In this document: piece by piece, positions 8,818-17,535 of the stretch | Layout of the letters: the number at the start of each line of letters is the position of its first letter | Numbering within the stretch: position 1 is the first letter of the stretch | Source of the DNA: DASSBR01 sp035701285 | GTDB lineage: Bacteria > Pseudomonadota > Gammaproteobacteria > Natronospirales > DASSBR01 | Direction of reading: 5' to 3' | Assembly (NCBI GenBank): GCA_035701285.1 | Contig: DASSNT010000032.1 | Location: 1-64,000, forward strand | DNA length: 64,000 nucleotides | Position numbers and translations under genes: made by a program | The notes under the pieces: generated by a model | Seen by the model: only the letters and a program-made list of their open reading frames with translations | Database searches by the model: none | What the model was told of the DNA's origin: nothing

Positions 8818-9488
8818 GTCTCGAGACCCTGCTCGCCGACCGACTCGGATACGAATGCCGCAACCCGGAACTGCTGCAGCGAGCACTGCGTCACCGAAGC
8901 AGCGGCAGCCGGAATAATGAACGCCTCGAGTTTCTCGGCGACGCGGTGCTCGGCCTGATCATTGCGCGGGAACTGTTTCAACGCGACCCCGATTTCAGCG
9001 AAGGCGACCTCAGCCGCCTGCGCGCGAGCCTGGTGAACCGCGATGCGCTGGCCGAGCTGGGCACGGAACTGACGCTGGGCGAGTATGTTGACCTGGGCCC
9101 CGGCGAACTCAAGTCCGGCGGCTATCGCCGCAAATCGATCCTCGCCGACACGCTCGAAGCCGTGATCGGCGCCATTTATCTTGACGGGGGCTACCGGGTT
9201 GCCGAAGCGGCCATCCAGCGGTTGTACGCGGAGCGGCTGGCCGACTTGCCGGCGCCGGAAACGCTGAAAGATCCGAAGACCCGGTTGCAGGAACATCTGC
9301 AGGCGCGCAGCCAGCCGCTGCCGCTATACGAGACCATCGAGCATCGCGGGCCACCGCACGACCCGGTGTTTACCGTCAACGCCAGCATCGAAGCCCTCGG
9401 CCTGAACGTAACCGCGACCGGCCGCAGTCGCCGCGTCGCCGAACAGCAGGCGGCGAGCGAACTGTTGAGCCGCCTCATCGATGGCTGA
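8814..9488 (+). CDS. rnc: Ribonuclease III
   Basis: Double-strand-specific endoribonuclease for rRNA processing and mRNA decay. 224 residues with the signature N-E-R-L-E39-F-L-G-D43-A-V and a second acidic cluster A-D-T-L-E-A-V-I-G-A near residue 107. A double-stranded RNA-binding domain follows from about 153 to the end (D-P-K-T-R-L-Q-E). The start is TTG overlapping the previous stop. No ATG lies upstream of the conserved catalytic region, so this start is the only reasonable one. Its 3' end overlaps era by eight bases. Confidence 0.96.
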   Translation: MSLETLLADRLGYECRNPELLQRALRHRSSGSRNNERLEFLGDAVLGLIIARELFQRDPDFSEGDLSRLRASLVNRDALAELGTELTLGEYVDLGPGELKSGGYRRKSILADTLEAVIGAIYLDGGYRVAEAAIQRLYAERLADLPAPETLKDPKTRLQEHLQARSQPLPLYETIEHRGPPHDPVFTVNASIEALGLNVTATGRSRRVAEQQAASELLSRLIDG

Positions 9489-10383
9489 ATCGGGCGCCGA
9501 ATTCCGCGCCGGCTTTATCGCCCTGATCGGCCGGCCCAACGTCGGCAAGTCGACGCTGCTCAACCGTTTCGTCGAGCAGAAGATCAGCATCGTCTCGGGC
9601 AAGCCGCAGACGACGCGTCAGCGCGTGCTCGGCATCAAGACGACAGCGGACTCGCAACTCGTCTTTATCGACACGCCGGGCCTGCACAGCGGCCAGCGCA
9701 AGGAAATCAACCGCCAGATGAACCGGGCCGCGGCGGGCGCCGCAATGGACGCCGATCTGGTGCTGTGGGTGGTCGAAGCGCCGCGCTGGCAGGCGGGCGA
9801 CGACTTCGTGCTCGAGCGGCTGGCCAACAGCCCGCACCCGGTCGGGATCGTCGTCAACAAGGTCGACCGCGTGAAGCCGCGGGACCGGTTGCTGCCGTAT
9901 CTGCAGGAAGTCGCCGCCAAACGCGAGTTTGCCTTTATCACACCGGTGAGCGCCGCCAGCGGTGAAAACGTTGATCGGCTCGAGCAGGTCGTGGTCGAAC
10001 ATTTACCGGCATCGCCGCCGCTGTTTCCGCCCGACCAGGTGACGGACCTGCCGCAGCGCCTGTGGGCGGCGGAAATCATCCGCGAAAAGCTGCTCGGCGT
10101 GCTGCGCGAAGAACTGCCGCATGCGATTGCCGTTGAGGTCGAGCGCTGGCAGGAAGAACAGAATCTGCTCAAGCTGAGCGCGATTATCTGGGTCGAGCGC
10201 GACAGCCAGAAGGCTATCGTCATCGGTCAGAAGGGCAAGGTGCTGAAGGCGGCCGGCCAGGCTGCGCGCCTTGATCTTGAGCAGGAGCTGGGGCAAAAGG
10301 TATTTCTGCAGTTATGGGTCAAGGTAAAATCCGGCTGGACCGACGATGCGCGCCGTTTGCGCGAACTCGGCCTTGGCGACTAG
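9481..10383 (+). CDS. era: Ribosome-assembly GTPase Era
   Basis: Essential GTPase that binds the 3' end of 16S rRNA during 30S maturation. 300 residues: G1 motif G-R-P-N-V-G-K-S-T-L near residue 17, G3 D-T-P-G near 60, G4 N-K-V-D near 123, and a KH domain at about 200-285 with V-I-G-Q-K-G-K-V-L-K. Length and motif order are standard. The rnc-era-recO order is conserved in proteobacteria. A palindromic repeat separates it from recO. Confidence 0.97.
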   Translation: MAESGAEFRAGFIALIGRPNVGKSTLLNRFVEQKISIVSGKPQTTRQRVLGIKTTADSQLVFIDTPGLHSGQRKEINRQMNRAAAGAAMDADLVLWVVEAPRWQAGDDFVLERLANSPHPVGIVVNKVDRVKPRDRLLPYLQEVAAKREFAFITPVSAASGENVDRLEQVVVEHLPASPPLFPPDQVTDLPQRLWAAEIIREKLLGVLREELPHAIAVEVERWQEEQNLLKLSAIIWVERDSQKAIVIGQKGKVLKAAGQAARLDLEQELGQKVFLQLWVKVKSGWTDDARRLRELGLGD

Positions 10384-10390
10384 GTCGGCC

Positions 10391-10420
10391 CGTTCGTCCT
10401 GAGCCCGTCGAAGGGCTCCG
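10391..10420. repeat. Small palindromic repeat (PEPVEG-encoding type)
   Basis: GAGCCC at 10401-10406 and GGGCTC at 10413-10418 form a perfect 6-bp inverted repeat around GTCGAA, preceded by CGTTCGTCCT. Read in one frame it encodes R-P-E-P-V-E-G, a peptide signature familiar from a dispersed repeat seen in many high-GC proteobacteria. It sits in the 52-base era-recO gap. Confidence 0.6.
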
Positions 10421-10435
10421 GAACTTGCATTCCCG

Positions 10436-11143
10436 ATGGAAAGGCTTCAACTCCAGCCTGCTTACATACTCCACCAGCGGCCCTGGCGTGACACCAGCGG
10501 CCTGATCGAAGCCTTCACCCGCCCGGCCGGGCGCATCGGCCTGGTTGCGCGTGGTGTCAGGCGACCCAGGTCCAAACTCAAGGCGGCGCTGCAACCATTC
10601 CAGCCGTTGCTGCTGTCGTGGACGGGCCGGGGCGATCTGGCGACGCTCACTGAAGCCGAAACGACCGGTCGGCCTGTCGTACTTGCCGGGTCTCGCCTGC
10701 TGTGCGGGTTTTACGTCAACGAATTGCTGATCCGCCTGCTGCACCGCCACGACCCGCATCCGGACCTGTTCGACGATTATGCGCGTTGCCTGACCGGGCT
10801 GGCTGGTGCCGCGAGGGAAGAGGTTGCGCTGCGATTGTTCGAAAAACAGCTGCTGACGGCGTGCGGGTACGGCCTGAATCTGACTCATGAGGTGGATTCC
10901 GGCGAATCCGTTGAGGCGGGGCGCCAATATGAATACCTGCTCGAACAGGGTCCGCGACAGGCCTCGCATGGTTCGGGCGGCTTGACTCTTCCCGGGGAAT
11001 CGCTGCTCGCCTTGGCGAGTGATCGTCTGGAGGACGAGGAGGCTTTGCGGGATGCGAAACGTTTATTGCGCGCCGCACTTGATTTGTACCTGGGCGACAA
11101 GCCGCTCAAAACACGGCAGGTGCTGCACGCGCTAAAGCGCTAA
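10436..11143 (+). CDS. recO: DNA repair protein RecO
   Basis: Recombination mediator that, with RecR, loads RecA onto SSB-coated DNA in the RecF pathway. The 235-residue protein opens with an OB-fold (Q-P-A-Y-I-L-H-Q-R-P-W-R-D-T-S-G-L-I). The conserved L-C-G-F-Y-V-N-E-L-L-I-R-L-L helix follows near residue 88. The C-terminus contains L-K-T-R-Q-V-L, conserved in RecO. The start ATG at 10436 is the first after the era-recO repeat. Length and context are standard. Confidence 0.93.
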   Translation: MERLQLQPAYILHQRPWRDTSGLIEAFTRPAGRIGLVARGVRRPRSKLKAALQPFQPLLLSWTGRGDLATLTEAETTGRPVVLAGSRLLCGFYVNELLIRLLHRHDPHPDLFDDYARCLTGLAGAAREEVALRLFEKQLLTACGYGLNLTHEVDSGESVEAGRQYEYLLEQGPRQASHGSGGLTLPGESLLALASDRLEDEEALRDAKRLLRAALDLYLGDKPLKTRQVLHALKR

Positions 11144-11145
11144 CT

Positions 11146-11215
11146 AATACGCATCCTGACGGTTGCGTATTCCGATGAAGCATGCAATGATAATCGCAAC
11201 CAGGAGGTTGCGATT
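11146..11215 (+). promoter_or_regulatory. Two palindromes flanking a -10 box before the SRPBCC/arsR pair
   Basis: Palindrome 1 (11146-11171) pairs an 11-base arm with GGTTGCGTATT, one mismatch, spacer TGAC. Palindrome 2 (11192-11215) pairs AATCGCAACC with GGTTGCGATT, perfect, spacer AGGA. Both right arms contain GGTTGCG. A possible -10 (GATAAT, 11189-11194) lies between them, and the ribosome site AGGAGG (11202-11207) lies inside palindrome 2, which ends at the base before the ATG. The arrangement suggests an operator pair for the ArsR-type regulator encoded downstream. Palindrome 2 could also act as an mRNA hairpin hiding the ribosome site. Confidence 0.5.
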
Positions 11216-11662
11216 ATGAATGACCGTATAGAAAAAGCTGTTGAGCTCAAGGCGCCTGTCGCACGCGTGTGGCGTGCCCTTACGGATTATCGGGAGTTCG
11301 GAGAATGGTTCCGCGTCGCGCTGGATGGGCCGTTCATCGTTGGTGAAACATGCCAGGGCCACATCACCTATCCGGGTTACGAACACCTTAAGTGGCAAGC
11401 CACGGTGAAGGCGATGGAGGCTGAGCGGCTGTTTTCATTCACATGGCATCCATACGCTGTCGAGCAGGACGTCGATTATGGCATCGAGCCGCAGACACTT
11501 GTTGAATTCCGGCTTGAACCGACGGACGACGGTACGCGTTTGATCATTTCGGAGTCGGGATTTGCCGCGTTGCCCGAAGGACGGCGTATGGAGGCGTTCC
11601 GGATGAACGAATCCGGCTGGGAGGAGCAGGCAGGGAATATCAGAAGCTATGTCGACGCCTGA
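11216..11662 (+). CDS. SRPBCC (AHSA1-like) domain protein
   Basis: 148 residues with the START/SRPBCC ligand-binding fold typical of the AHSA1 group: opening I-E-K-A-V-E-L-K-A-P-V-A-R-V-W-R-A-L-T-D, a central F-S-F-T-W-H-P-Y segment and a T-L-V-E-F-R-L-E strand, then a C-terminal helix W-E-E-Q-A-G-N-I. Such proteins often pair with an ArsR-type repressor. Here the regulator gene follows and overlaps by 14 bases, the reverse of the more common order. Ligand unknown. The AGGAGG ribosome site is eight bases from the ATG. Confidence 0.85.
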   Translation: MNDRIEKAVELKAPVARVWRALTDYREFGEWFRVALDGPFIVGETCQGHITYPGYEHLKWQATVKAMEAERLFSFTWHPYAVEQDVDYGIEPQTLVEFRLEPTDDGTRLIISESGFAALPEGRRMEAFRMNESGWEEQAGNIRSYVDA

Positions 11663-11975
11663 GGCCAATGCGGCGAAAACTTTTTCGGCGCTGGGCGACC
11701 CGACCCGGCTCATGCTGGTCATGAGGCTGAGCGACGGCCAGTCGCGGTCAATCATTCAACTATCTGCAGGCTTCAATCTGAGCCGCCAGGCCGTAACCAA
11801 GCACCTTCGCGTGCTTGAACAGGCGGGAATCGTTCAGGCCGATCGGGTGGGCCGGGAAAGCCGGTTTTCGTTCGTGTCGGAACCGATTGAAGACGCGCAA
11901 TCCTGCCTTGCTGCCGTCTCGCAGCAATGGGACGAGGCGCTGTTGCGACTGAAGACTTTTCTGAAAAGGGAGTAG
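11649..11975 (+). CDS. ArsR-family winged-helix repressor
   Basis: 108 residues. The winged helix-turn-helix covers about 10-85 (A-L-G-D-P-T-R-L-M-L-V-M-R-L-S-D, then F-N-L-S-R-Q-A-V-T-K-H-L-R-V-L as recognition helix, and G-R-E-S-R-F-S as wing). No Cys-containing metal site is visible in the recognition helix, so it is probably not a metal sensor. It belongs with the ArsR regulators that accompany SRPBCC proteins. The overlap with the upstream gene means it is co-expressed, and the palindromes at 11146-11215 are candidate autoregulatory operators. Confidence 0.88.
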   Translation: MSTPEANAAKTFSALGDPTRLMLVMRLSDGQSRSIIQLSAGFNLSRQAVTKHLRVLEQAGIVQADRVGRESRFSFVSEPIEDAQSCLAAVSQQWDEALLRLKTFLKRE

Positions 11976-12011
11976 TCGACCGGCGAATGCAGTAGACTAG
12001 TGCGTCTCAAA

Positions 12012-12099
<88 letters not shown>

Positions 12100-12204
12100 A
12101 TCGAGCAGCGTTTGAATGCTGCTGGAAGGCGCGCAATTAAAACAGCCGGCAGGCTTCGTGTCAATGGCCGGGCGCATTTCCGACAACTATTTTCAAGAGA
12201 TTTC

Positions 12205-14415
12205 ATGGCGAAAAAGAAGAACTGGCGCAACGCCGATCCGCACGCTGAACGCGAGGCCCGCAAATACGAGCGGCCCATCCCCAGCCGGGAGGTCATCCTC
12301 GATCTGCTTGAGGATCTGGGCGCGCCGGCCAATTTCGGACAGATCGCGAAAGCGCTCGATTTGTCGGATGAGGTCGATCGCCGCGCGCTCGACCGCCGGC
12401 TCGGCGCGATGGTGCGCGACGGGCAGATTCTGCGCAATCGGCGCGGCGACTATTGCTTGACCCGCCATTTACCGGTGGTGGCCGGGACGGTGATCGGTCA
12501 TCGCGACGGCTTCGGTTTTCTGCGTCCTGACGAAGACGGCGAGGACGTATTTTTGCCGCCAGGCCAGATGCGCGAGCTGATGGATGGCGACCGCGCCCTG
12601 GTCCGGGTTAGCGCGGAAGACCAGCGCGGCCGGCGCGAGGGCCGGCTGGTGGATGTACTGGAGCGTCGACCGGCCGAACTGGCGGGGCGTTATTTTGAAG
12701 AGCAGGGCATCGGTTTTGTTCACCCGGACCATCCGCGTCTGCACCACGACATACTGGTTCCGCGTGAGCGGCGCGGAAAGGCGCGTTCGGGCGAAATGGT
12801 GCGTATCGAGCTGGTTGAATATCCGAGCCGGCATACCCAGCCGATCGGGCAGGTCGTCGAGGTGCTCGGCGATCAGCGTGCGCCCGGTATCGAGATCGAG
12901 CTGGCGATCAGCGCCCACGGCCTGCCGCACGAGTGGCCCGACGCGGCGCTGGCGGAGGCGGAAGCTTACGGTGACGAAATCCCCCGCGATGCCGTTTCAG
13001 GGCGTCTTGATCTGCGCGAGCTGGAGCTGGTGACGATCGACGGCGAGGATGCGCGCGACTTCGACGACGCTGTGTATTGCGAGCCGGTTCAGCAGGGCTG
13101 GAAGCTGCTCGTGGCGATTGCCGACGTCAGCCACTACGTCACGCCGGGCAGCGCGCTCGACGATGAAGCGGAATTCCGCGGCACGTCGGTGTATTTCCCT
13201 GACCGCGTGATTCCGATGCTGCCGGAGGCGCTGTCGAACGGCTTGTGTTCGCTGAACCCGGACGTGGATCGCTTGTGCATGATCTGCGAGATGCACATCG
13301 ATCGCGTCGGCAAAATTACCCGCGCGGCGTTCCACAAGGGCGTGATGCGCTCGGCCGCCCGGTTGACCTACGCCGAAGTCGCGGCGGTGATTGCCGGCGA
13401 CAAGGCCGCGCGCCGGCGCCGCGAAGCCCTGATTGGCCGCATCGAGACGCTGCACGACCTGTACCGGGCGCTCCGCAAGGCGCGCGACGCGCGCGGCGCG
13501 ATCGACTTTGAAACCACCGAAACGCGCATTATTTTCGACGCCGAGCGCAAGATCACTTTGATCGAGCCGACGCAGCGCAACGACGCGCACAAGCTGATCG
13601 AAGAATGCATGATCGCCGCGAATGTCGCGGCCGCCAAGTTTCTCAAGAAGCACAAGATGCCGGCGCTGTATCGCGTTCATGACGGGCCGAACGAGGAAAA
13701 GCTGACCCAGTTGCGCGACTTTCTCGGCACGCTCGGCTTGAGCCTCGGTGGCGGCGACAGCCCGGAGCCGATGCATTACGCCAAGCTGCTGGAAAAGATC
13801 GGCGGGCGCGACGACGCGCACCTGATTCAGACGGTGCTGTTACGCTCACTGTCGCAGGCGGTGTACAGTCCGCGGCTCGACGGGCACTTTGGCCTCGGCC
13901 TCGAATCTTACGCGCACTTCACGTCGCCGATCCGCCGCTACCCGGATTTGCTGGTACACCGCGCGATCGGCCATGTGCTCGACGGTGGCGGGCCATCTGA
14001 TTTCCGTTACGGTTTCCGCGACATGGAGCGCCTTGGCCGGCATTGCTCGGAGACCGAGCGGCGTGCCGACGAGGCGACCCGCGACGCGGTGTCATGGCTC
14101 AAGGCCGAGTTCATGCTCAACAAGGTCGGCGAGGAATTCGACGGCCTGATCACCGGCGTCACCTCGTTCGGCTTGTTCGTCGAACTCAAAGGCTTGTTCG
14201 TCGAAGGTCTGGCGCACGTGTCGTCGCTCAGTAACGACTATTATCGCCACGATCCGGTACGTCACCGGCTGGTCGGTGAACGCAGCGGCCAGGTCTATCA
14301 GCTCGGCGACGCGCTGCGAGTCCGCGTGCTGCGCGTGAGCCTGGACGATCGCAAGATCGACTTCGAGCCGGTCGGCAAGGCGCCGACCGCTCGCAAGCGC
14401 CACCGGCGGCGTTAG
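12205..14415 (+). CDS. rnr: Ribonuclease R
   Basis: Processive 3'-5' exoribonuclease for structured RNA. The start is taken as ATG 12205 (M-A-K-K-K-N-W-R), preceded by AAGAGA. An upstream in-frame ATG at 12112 would run almost into the tRNA gene and adds an unlikely 31-residue Arg-rich leader. 736 residues: N-terminal helix-turn-helix (about 25-85), cold-shock domains, then the RNB catalytic domain with D-G-E-D-A-R-D-F-D-D-A near 275. The C-terminal S1 domain (F-D-G-L-I-T-G-V-T-S-F-G-L-F-V) is followed by a short basic tail. rlmB follows after two bases, as in many gammaproteobacteria. Confidence 0.95.
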   Translation: MAKKKNWRNADPHAEREARKYERPIPSREVILDLLEDLGAPANFGQIAKALDLSDEVDRRALDRRLGAMVRDGQILRNRRGDYCLTRHLPVVAGTVIGHRDGFGFLRPDEDGEDVFLPPGQMRELMDGDRALVRVSAEDQRGRREGRLVDVLERRPAELAGRYFEEQGIGFVHPDHPRLHHDILVPRERRGKARSGEMVRIELVEYPSRHTQPIGQVVEVLGDQRAPGIEIELAISAHGLPHEWPDAALAEAEAYGDEIPRDAVSGRLDLRELELVTIDGEDARDFDDAVYCEPVQQGWKLLVAIADVSHYVTPGSALDDEAEFRGTSVYFPDRVIPMLPEALSNGLCSLNPDVDRLCMICEMHIDRVGKITRAAFHKGVMRSAARLTYAEVAAVIAGDKAARRRREALIGRIETLHDLYRALRKARDARGAIDFETTETRIIFDAERKITLIEPTQRNDAHKLIEECMIAANVAAAKFLKKHKMPALYRVHDGPNEEKLTQLRDFLGTLGLSLGGGDSPEPMHYAKLLEKIGGRDDAHLIQTVLLRSLSQAVYSPRLDGHFGLGLESYAHFTSPIRRYPDLLVHRAIGHVLDGGGPSDFRYGFRDMERLGRHCSETERRADEATRDAVSWLKAEFMLNKVGEEFDGLITGVTSFGLFVELKGLFVEGLAHVSSLSNDYYRHDPVRHRLVGERSGQVYQLGDALRVRVLRVSLDDRKIDFEPVGKAPTARKRHRRR

Positions 14416-14417
14416 CG

Positions 14418-15155
14418 ATGAATAATTCGATCGTATATGGCATCCATGCCGTGGAGGCCGCGCTCAAGCGTGGCGCGATCAACCGCGTATGGCTGTTGCG
14501 CGGGCGGGGCGACCGTCGGTTGGAGACTCTGGCCTCCGAAGCGTCAAACCAGAACGTGATGCTGGAACGCATGACGCGCGATGAGCTGGACCGGCTGGCC
14601 GGGGCGGTGGCGCATCAGGGGGCGGTGGCCGAGGTGCGCGCCGCGGCGCCGGGCGATGAGCAAACGCTAGAGGCGTTGCTGGACGAGCTGACCGAGCCGC
14701 CGTTTCTGCTGGTGCTGGACGGCGTTCAGGACCCGCACAATCTCGGCGCCTGCCTGCGCAGCGCTGCGGCAGCCGGGGTGCATGCGTTGATCGCGCCGAA
14801 GGACCGCGCGGCATCATTGACGCCGGCGGCACGCAAGGTTGCCAGCGGTGCCGCAGAAATCGTACCGTTCGTGCAGGTGACCAATCTCGCGCGCACATTG
14901 CGGGGCCTGAAAGAACGCGGTATCTGGACTGTCGGCCTCGCCGGCGAAGCGGATCAGCCGTTATACGATTTCGAACTGGCGGGCCCGCTTGCGCTGGTGC
15001 TGGGTGCGGAGGGCACCGGTCTGCGCCGCCTGACCAAGGAACACTGCGACTTTCTGGCGCGCATCCCGATGACTGATGCGGTCGCGAGTCTGAATGTGTC
15101 GGTGTCCGCCGGCGTTGCACTGTTCGAAGCAGTGCGGCAGCGGCGCGTTGCTTAA
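14418..15155 (+). CDS. rlmB: 23S rRNA (Gm2251) 2'-O-methyltransferase
   Basis: SpoU-class (SPOUT) methyltransferase that modifies G2251 in the ribosomal P-loop. 245 residues: N-terminal substrate-binding domain from Y-G-I-H-A-V-E-A-A-L, then the knotted SAM domain with L-D-G-V-Q-D-P-H-N-L-G-A near 108. The remaining motifs are L-V-L-G-A-E-G-T-G-L-R near 196 and I-P-M-T-D-A-V-A-S-L-N-V-S near 218. Length and the rnr-rlmB pairing are standard. Only two bases separate it from rnr. Confidence 0.95.
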   Translation: MNNSIVYGIHAVEAALKRGAINRVWLLRGRGDRRLETLASEASNQNVMLERMTRDELDRLAGAVAHQGAVAEVRAAAPGDEQTLEALLDELTEPPFLLVLDGVQDPHNLGACLRSAAAAGVHALIAPKDRAASLTPAARKVASGAAEIVPFVQVTNLARTLRGLKERGIWTVGLAGEADQPLYDFELAGPLALVLGAEGTGLRRLTKEHCDFLARIPMTDAVASLNVSVSAGVALFEAVRQRRVA

Positions 15156-15177
15156 CATGCATAACTGAGGACAAGTC

Positions 15178-15873
15178 GTGCTATTTCGCCAACTCTTCGA
15201 CAAAACGTCGAGCACCTATACCTATCTGCTTGCCGACCGGCCGGGCGGCGAGGCGCTGCTGATCGATCCGGTGCTGGACCAGGCGGAAAGCTACGACCGG
15301 CTGCTGGCCGAGCTGGGGGTGAAGCTGGTGGTGGCGCTCGATACGCATACCCATGCGGATCATGTGACGGCGACCGGGCGGCTGGCGGACACGAGCGGCG
15401 CGCGCATCGTGACGGGCGAGCGCGGCCGCGCGGAGTGCGTGACCGAGCGGTTGCGCGACGGGGAGGTGTTGCGCGTCGGCCGGCTTGCGCTGGAAGCGGT
15501 TTATACGCCCGGGCATACCGACGATTCCTACAGCTATCGGATGCGGGATCGTATTTTTACCGGCGACACGTTGTTGATCCGCGGCACCGGTCGCACCGAC
15601 TTCCAGAACGGTGATTCGTTCGCCGCCTATGACAGCCTGTTCAACAAGCTGCTGAAGCTGCCGGAAGCGACTCTCGTTTACCCCGCGCACGACTACAAAG
15701 GCTGGACCGTCAGCACGATCGGCGAGGAGCGGGCGCACAATCCACGTCTCCAGGTGGCGTCGGCCGAGGAGTACGCCGAACTGATGGGAAATCTGAACCT
15801 GCCTCATCCGCGGATGATCGATCAGGCGGTCCCGGCCAACCTGCGTTGCGGCCGGGACGCGGTGACTGCCTGA
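15178..15873 (+). CDS. Persulfide dioxygenase (ETHE1-type MBL-fold)
   Basis: Predicted mononuclear-iron sulfur dioxygenase oxidising glutathione persulfide to sulfite. 231 residues. Metal ligands appear as H57-x-H59-x-D61-H62 (T-H-T-H-A-D-H), H113 (P-G-H-T), D130 (T-G-D-T) and H171 (P-A-H-D-Y). The subgroup signature G-R-T-D-F-Q-N-G-D at 138-146 separates ETHE1 proteins from glyoxalase II. The start is GTG at 15178, with GAGGAC upstream. No rhodanese or sulfide:quinone reductase gene lies adjacent. Confidence 0.88.
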   Translation: MLFRQLFDKTSSTYTYLLADRPGGEALLIDPVLDQAESYDRLLAELGVKLVVALDTHTHADHVTATGRLADTSGARIVTGERGRAECVTERLRDGEVLRVGRLALEAVYTPGHTDDSYSYRMRDRIFTGDTLLIRGTGRTDFQNGDSFAAYDSLFNKLLKLPEATLVYPAHDYKGWTVSTIGEERAHNPRLQVASAEEYAELMGNLNLPHPRMIDQAVPANLRCGRDAVTA

Positions 15874-15928
15874 TACGGCGGCTGCTATCATTCGGCTTTC
15901 ACAGAACATTAACCAACAAGGAGCCGTC

Positions 15929-16228
15929 ATGCCGCCAAAAATCACCGGTTCGGCGCTGATTCTTATTGCGCTTGTCGCATTGTCGGGCTGCTCGTCCGAG
16001 CCCTATCGTCCCGGTATGGACGCGCAGTGCCGCAGCGGATTGAGCGCGGCCTATGATGAGTTGAGCTTTGCCAAGTCCAGGGGTTTCGGCGGCACGGTGG
16101 ACTACGCCAAGGCGGCGGCGCTGCTGAGCGCGGCAAAGATTCAGCAGCAATTCGACGAGTACGACAACTGTGTCGAAAAGGTAAGGGCCGCGCGGCGCTT
16201 CATCGAGGAATCGCAGGAGGCGCATTGA
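15929..16228 (+). CDS. Small putative lipoprotein
   Basis: 99 residues. The signal peptide has a lipobox L-S-G-C at 18-21, so Cys21 would be lipidated and the mature protein of about 79 residues anchored in a membrane. The rest is helical: Y-D-E-L-S-F-A-K, D-Y-A-K-A-A-A-L-L-S-A-A-K-I-Q-Q-Q-F-D-E-Y. It resembles small helical lipoproteins seen in gammaproteobacteria, but no function is recognised. A good AAGGAG ribosome site precedes the ATG. Confidence 0.78.
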   Translation: MPPKITGSALILIALVALSGCSSEPYRPGMDAQCRSGLSAAYDELSFAKSRGFGGTVDYAKAAALLSAAKIQQQFDEYDNCVEKVRAARRFIEESQEAH

Positions 16229-16247
16229 GCGCCATGATTACCGGTCC

Positions 16248-17504
16248 ATGGACGGGCCGATGCCACGGTTAACGTTCAGAGAGATACACCCGACGACCCG
16301 AAGACTGCTTGCCTCGCGTTTCGCGCGCAGCGCGGGGCAGGGGGTGCTGATTGTCGATCTCGCGCTTTATCTGCACGCGCTCGGCTGGAGCGGCGCGGCG
16401 ATCGGCGCCACATTGAGCGGCGCCGGGTTCTTCGCCGCCTTCGGCAGCATCACCATCGGCGTCGTCACCGACCGGCTGCGGCGCAAGCCGTTTCTGATCT
16501 ATAACGAAGGCCTCACGCTGATCTGTGGGCTCCTGCTGTTGTTCGCGCGTCAGCCATGGGTGCTGATCGTCGCAATTATCCTGGCCGGTTTCGGGCGTGG
16601 GCAGACCGGCTCGGCAGGGCCGTTTTCGCCCGCCGAACAAGCCTGGCTGGCCGAGGCGGTGACGCCGGAGCGGCGCGGGCGCATCTACAGCCTGAACGCC
16701 GCGCTTGGGTTCTTCGGCATGGCCATCGGCGCGGGCCTGGCAATGCTGCCGTTCGTATGGCGCGACGCGCTCGGCGAGGCGGGGTCATACCGGCCGCTGT
16801 TCGGCATTATCGTCATCGGCGCGGCGGTTAACTTGTGGCTGCTTGGCGGCGCCTCCGAATCGGTACGCGCGGCGGCGAAGCGCAGGCAGCGCGAACAGAC
16901 GCTGCAGCGACGCGGCAGCCCGGAGCAGCGGCGCGAAAACCGCATCCTGATCCGGCTGGTGCAAATGAACGCCGCGAACGGGCTGGCCATTGGCCTGACG
17001 AGCCCGTTGATCAGCTATTGGTTCGCGTTGAAATTCGGCGTCGGGCCGGAGGCGATCGCGCCGGTCATGGCGCTGGCCTTCGCCAGCGCCGGCATCGCGT
17101 CGATGATGACCGGCCGGCTGACGGACTGGCTCGGGCTGGTGCGGTCCGTCGTCGTGACGCGCGGCATTGGTGTCGTGTTGCTTGGCGTGCTGCCGCTGAG
17201 CCCGTTTTTTCTGCTCGCGGCGCTGATTTACCTGCTGCGACTGGCTTCCAGCGGCGGCTCGCTGGGCGCGCGCTGGGCGCAGGTGGTGTCGCTGGTCGGG
17301 GATGAGCGCCGCGGGCTGGCGACCAGCGCCAATGCGGCCTCGTTCCAGATTCCGCAGGCGGTCGGCCCGGCGATTGCCGGCACCCTGATTGGTGCCGGCT
17401 GGTTTGCGGTGCCGTTCTACGCCGGCGCGGTGCTGCAGGGGGTTTACGTCACCGCGTACGGGCGCGTCTTCGGGCGCTGGGAACGCGAAAATGCGGCGCG
17501 CTAA
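16248..17504 (+). CDS. Major facilitator superfamily transporter
   Basis: 418 residues with about 12 hydrophobic segments. The cytoplasmic loop 2-3 motif G-V-V-T-D-R-L-R-R-K-P appears near residue 75, and a related G-R-L-T-D-W-L-G-L appears in the second half, which marks an MFS carrier. The central loop (about 205-230) is highly charged (A-A-K-R-R-Q-R-E-Q). Substrate not evident. The start could be ATG 16248 or the second ATG at 16260. No adjacent regulator or enzyme suggests a substrate. Confidence 0.85.
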   Translation: MDGPMPRLTFREIHPTTRRLLASRFARSAGQGVLIVDLALYLHALGWSGAAIGATLSGAGFFAAFGSITIGVVTDRLRRKPFLIYNEGLTLICGLLLLFARQPWVLIVAIILAGFGRGQTGSAGPFSPAEQAWLAEAVTPERRGRIYSLNAALGFFGMAIGAGLAMLPFVWRDALGEAGSYRPLFGIIVIGAAVNLWLLGGASESVRAAAKRRQREQTLQRRGSPEQRRENRILIRLVQMNAANGLAIGLTSPLISYWFALKFGVGPEAIAPVMALAFASAGIASMMTGRLTDWLGLVRSVVVTRGIGVVLLGVLPLSPFFLLAALIYLLRLASSGGSLGARWAQVVSLVGDERRGLATSANAASFQIPQAVGPAIAGTLIGAGWFAVPFYAGAVLQGVYVTAYGRVFGRWERENAAR

Positions 17505-17535
17505 AGCGCTCTGAAGAGTGCTTGTGACAGAGCCG

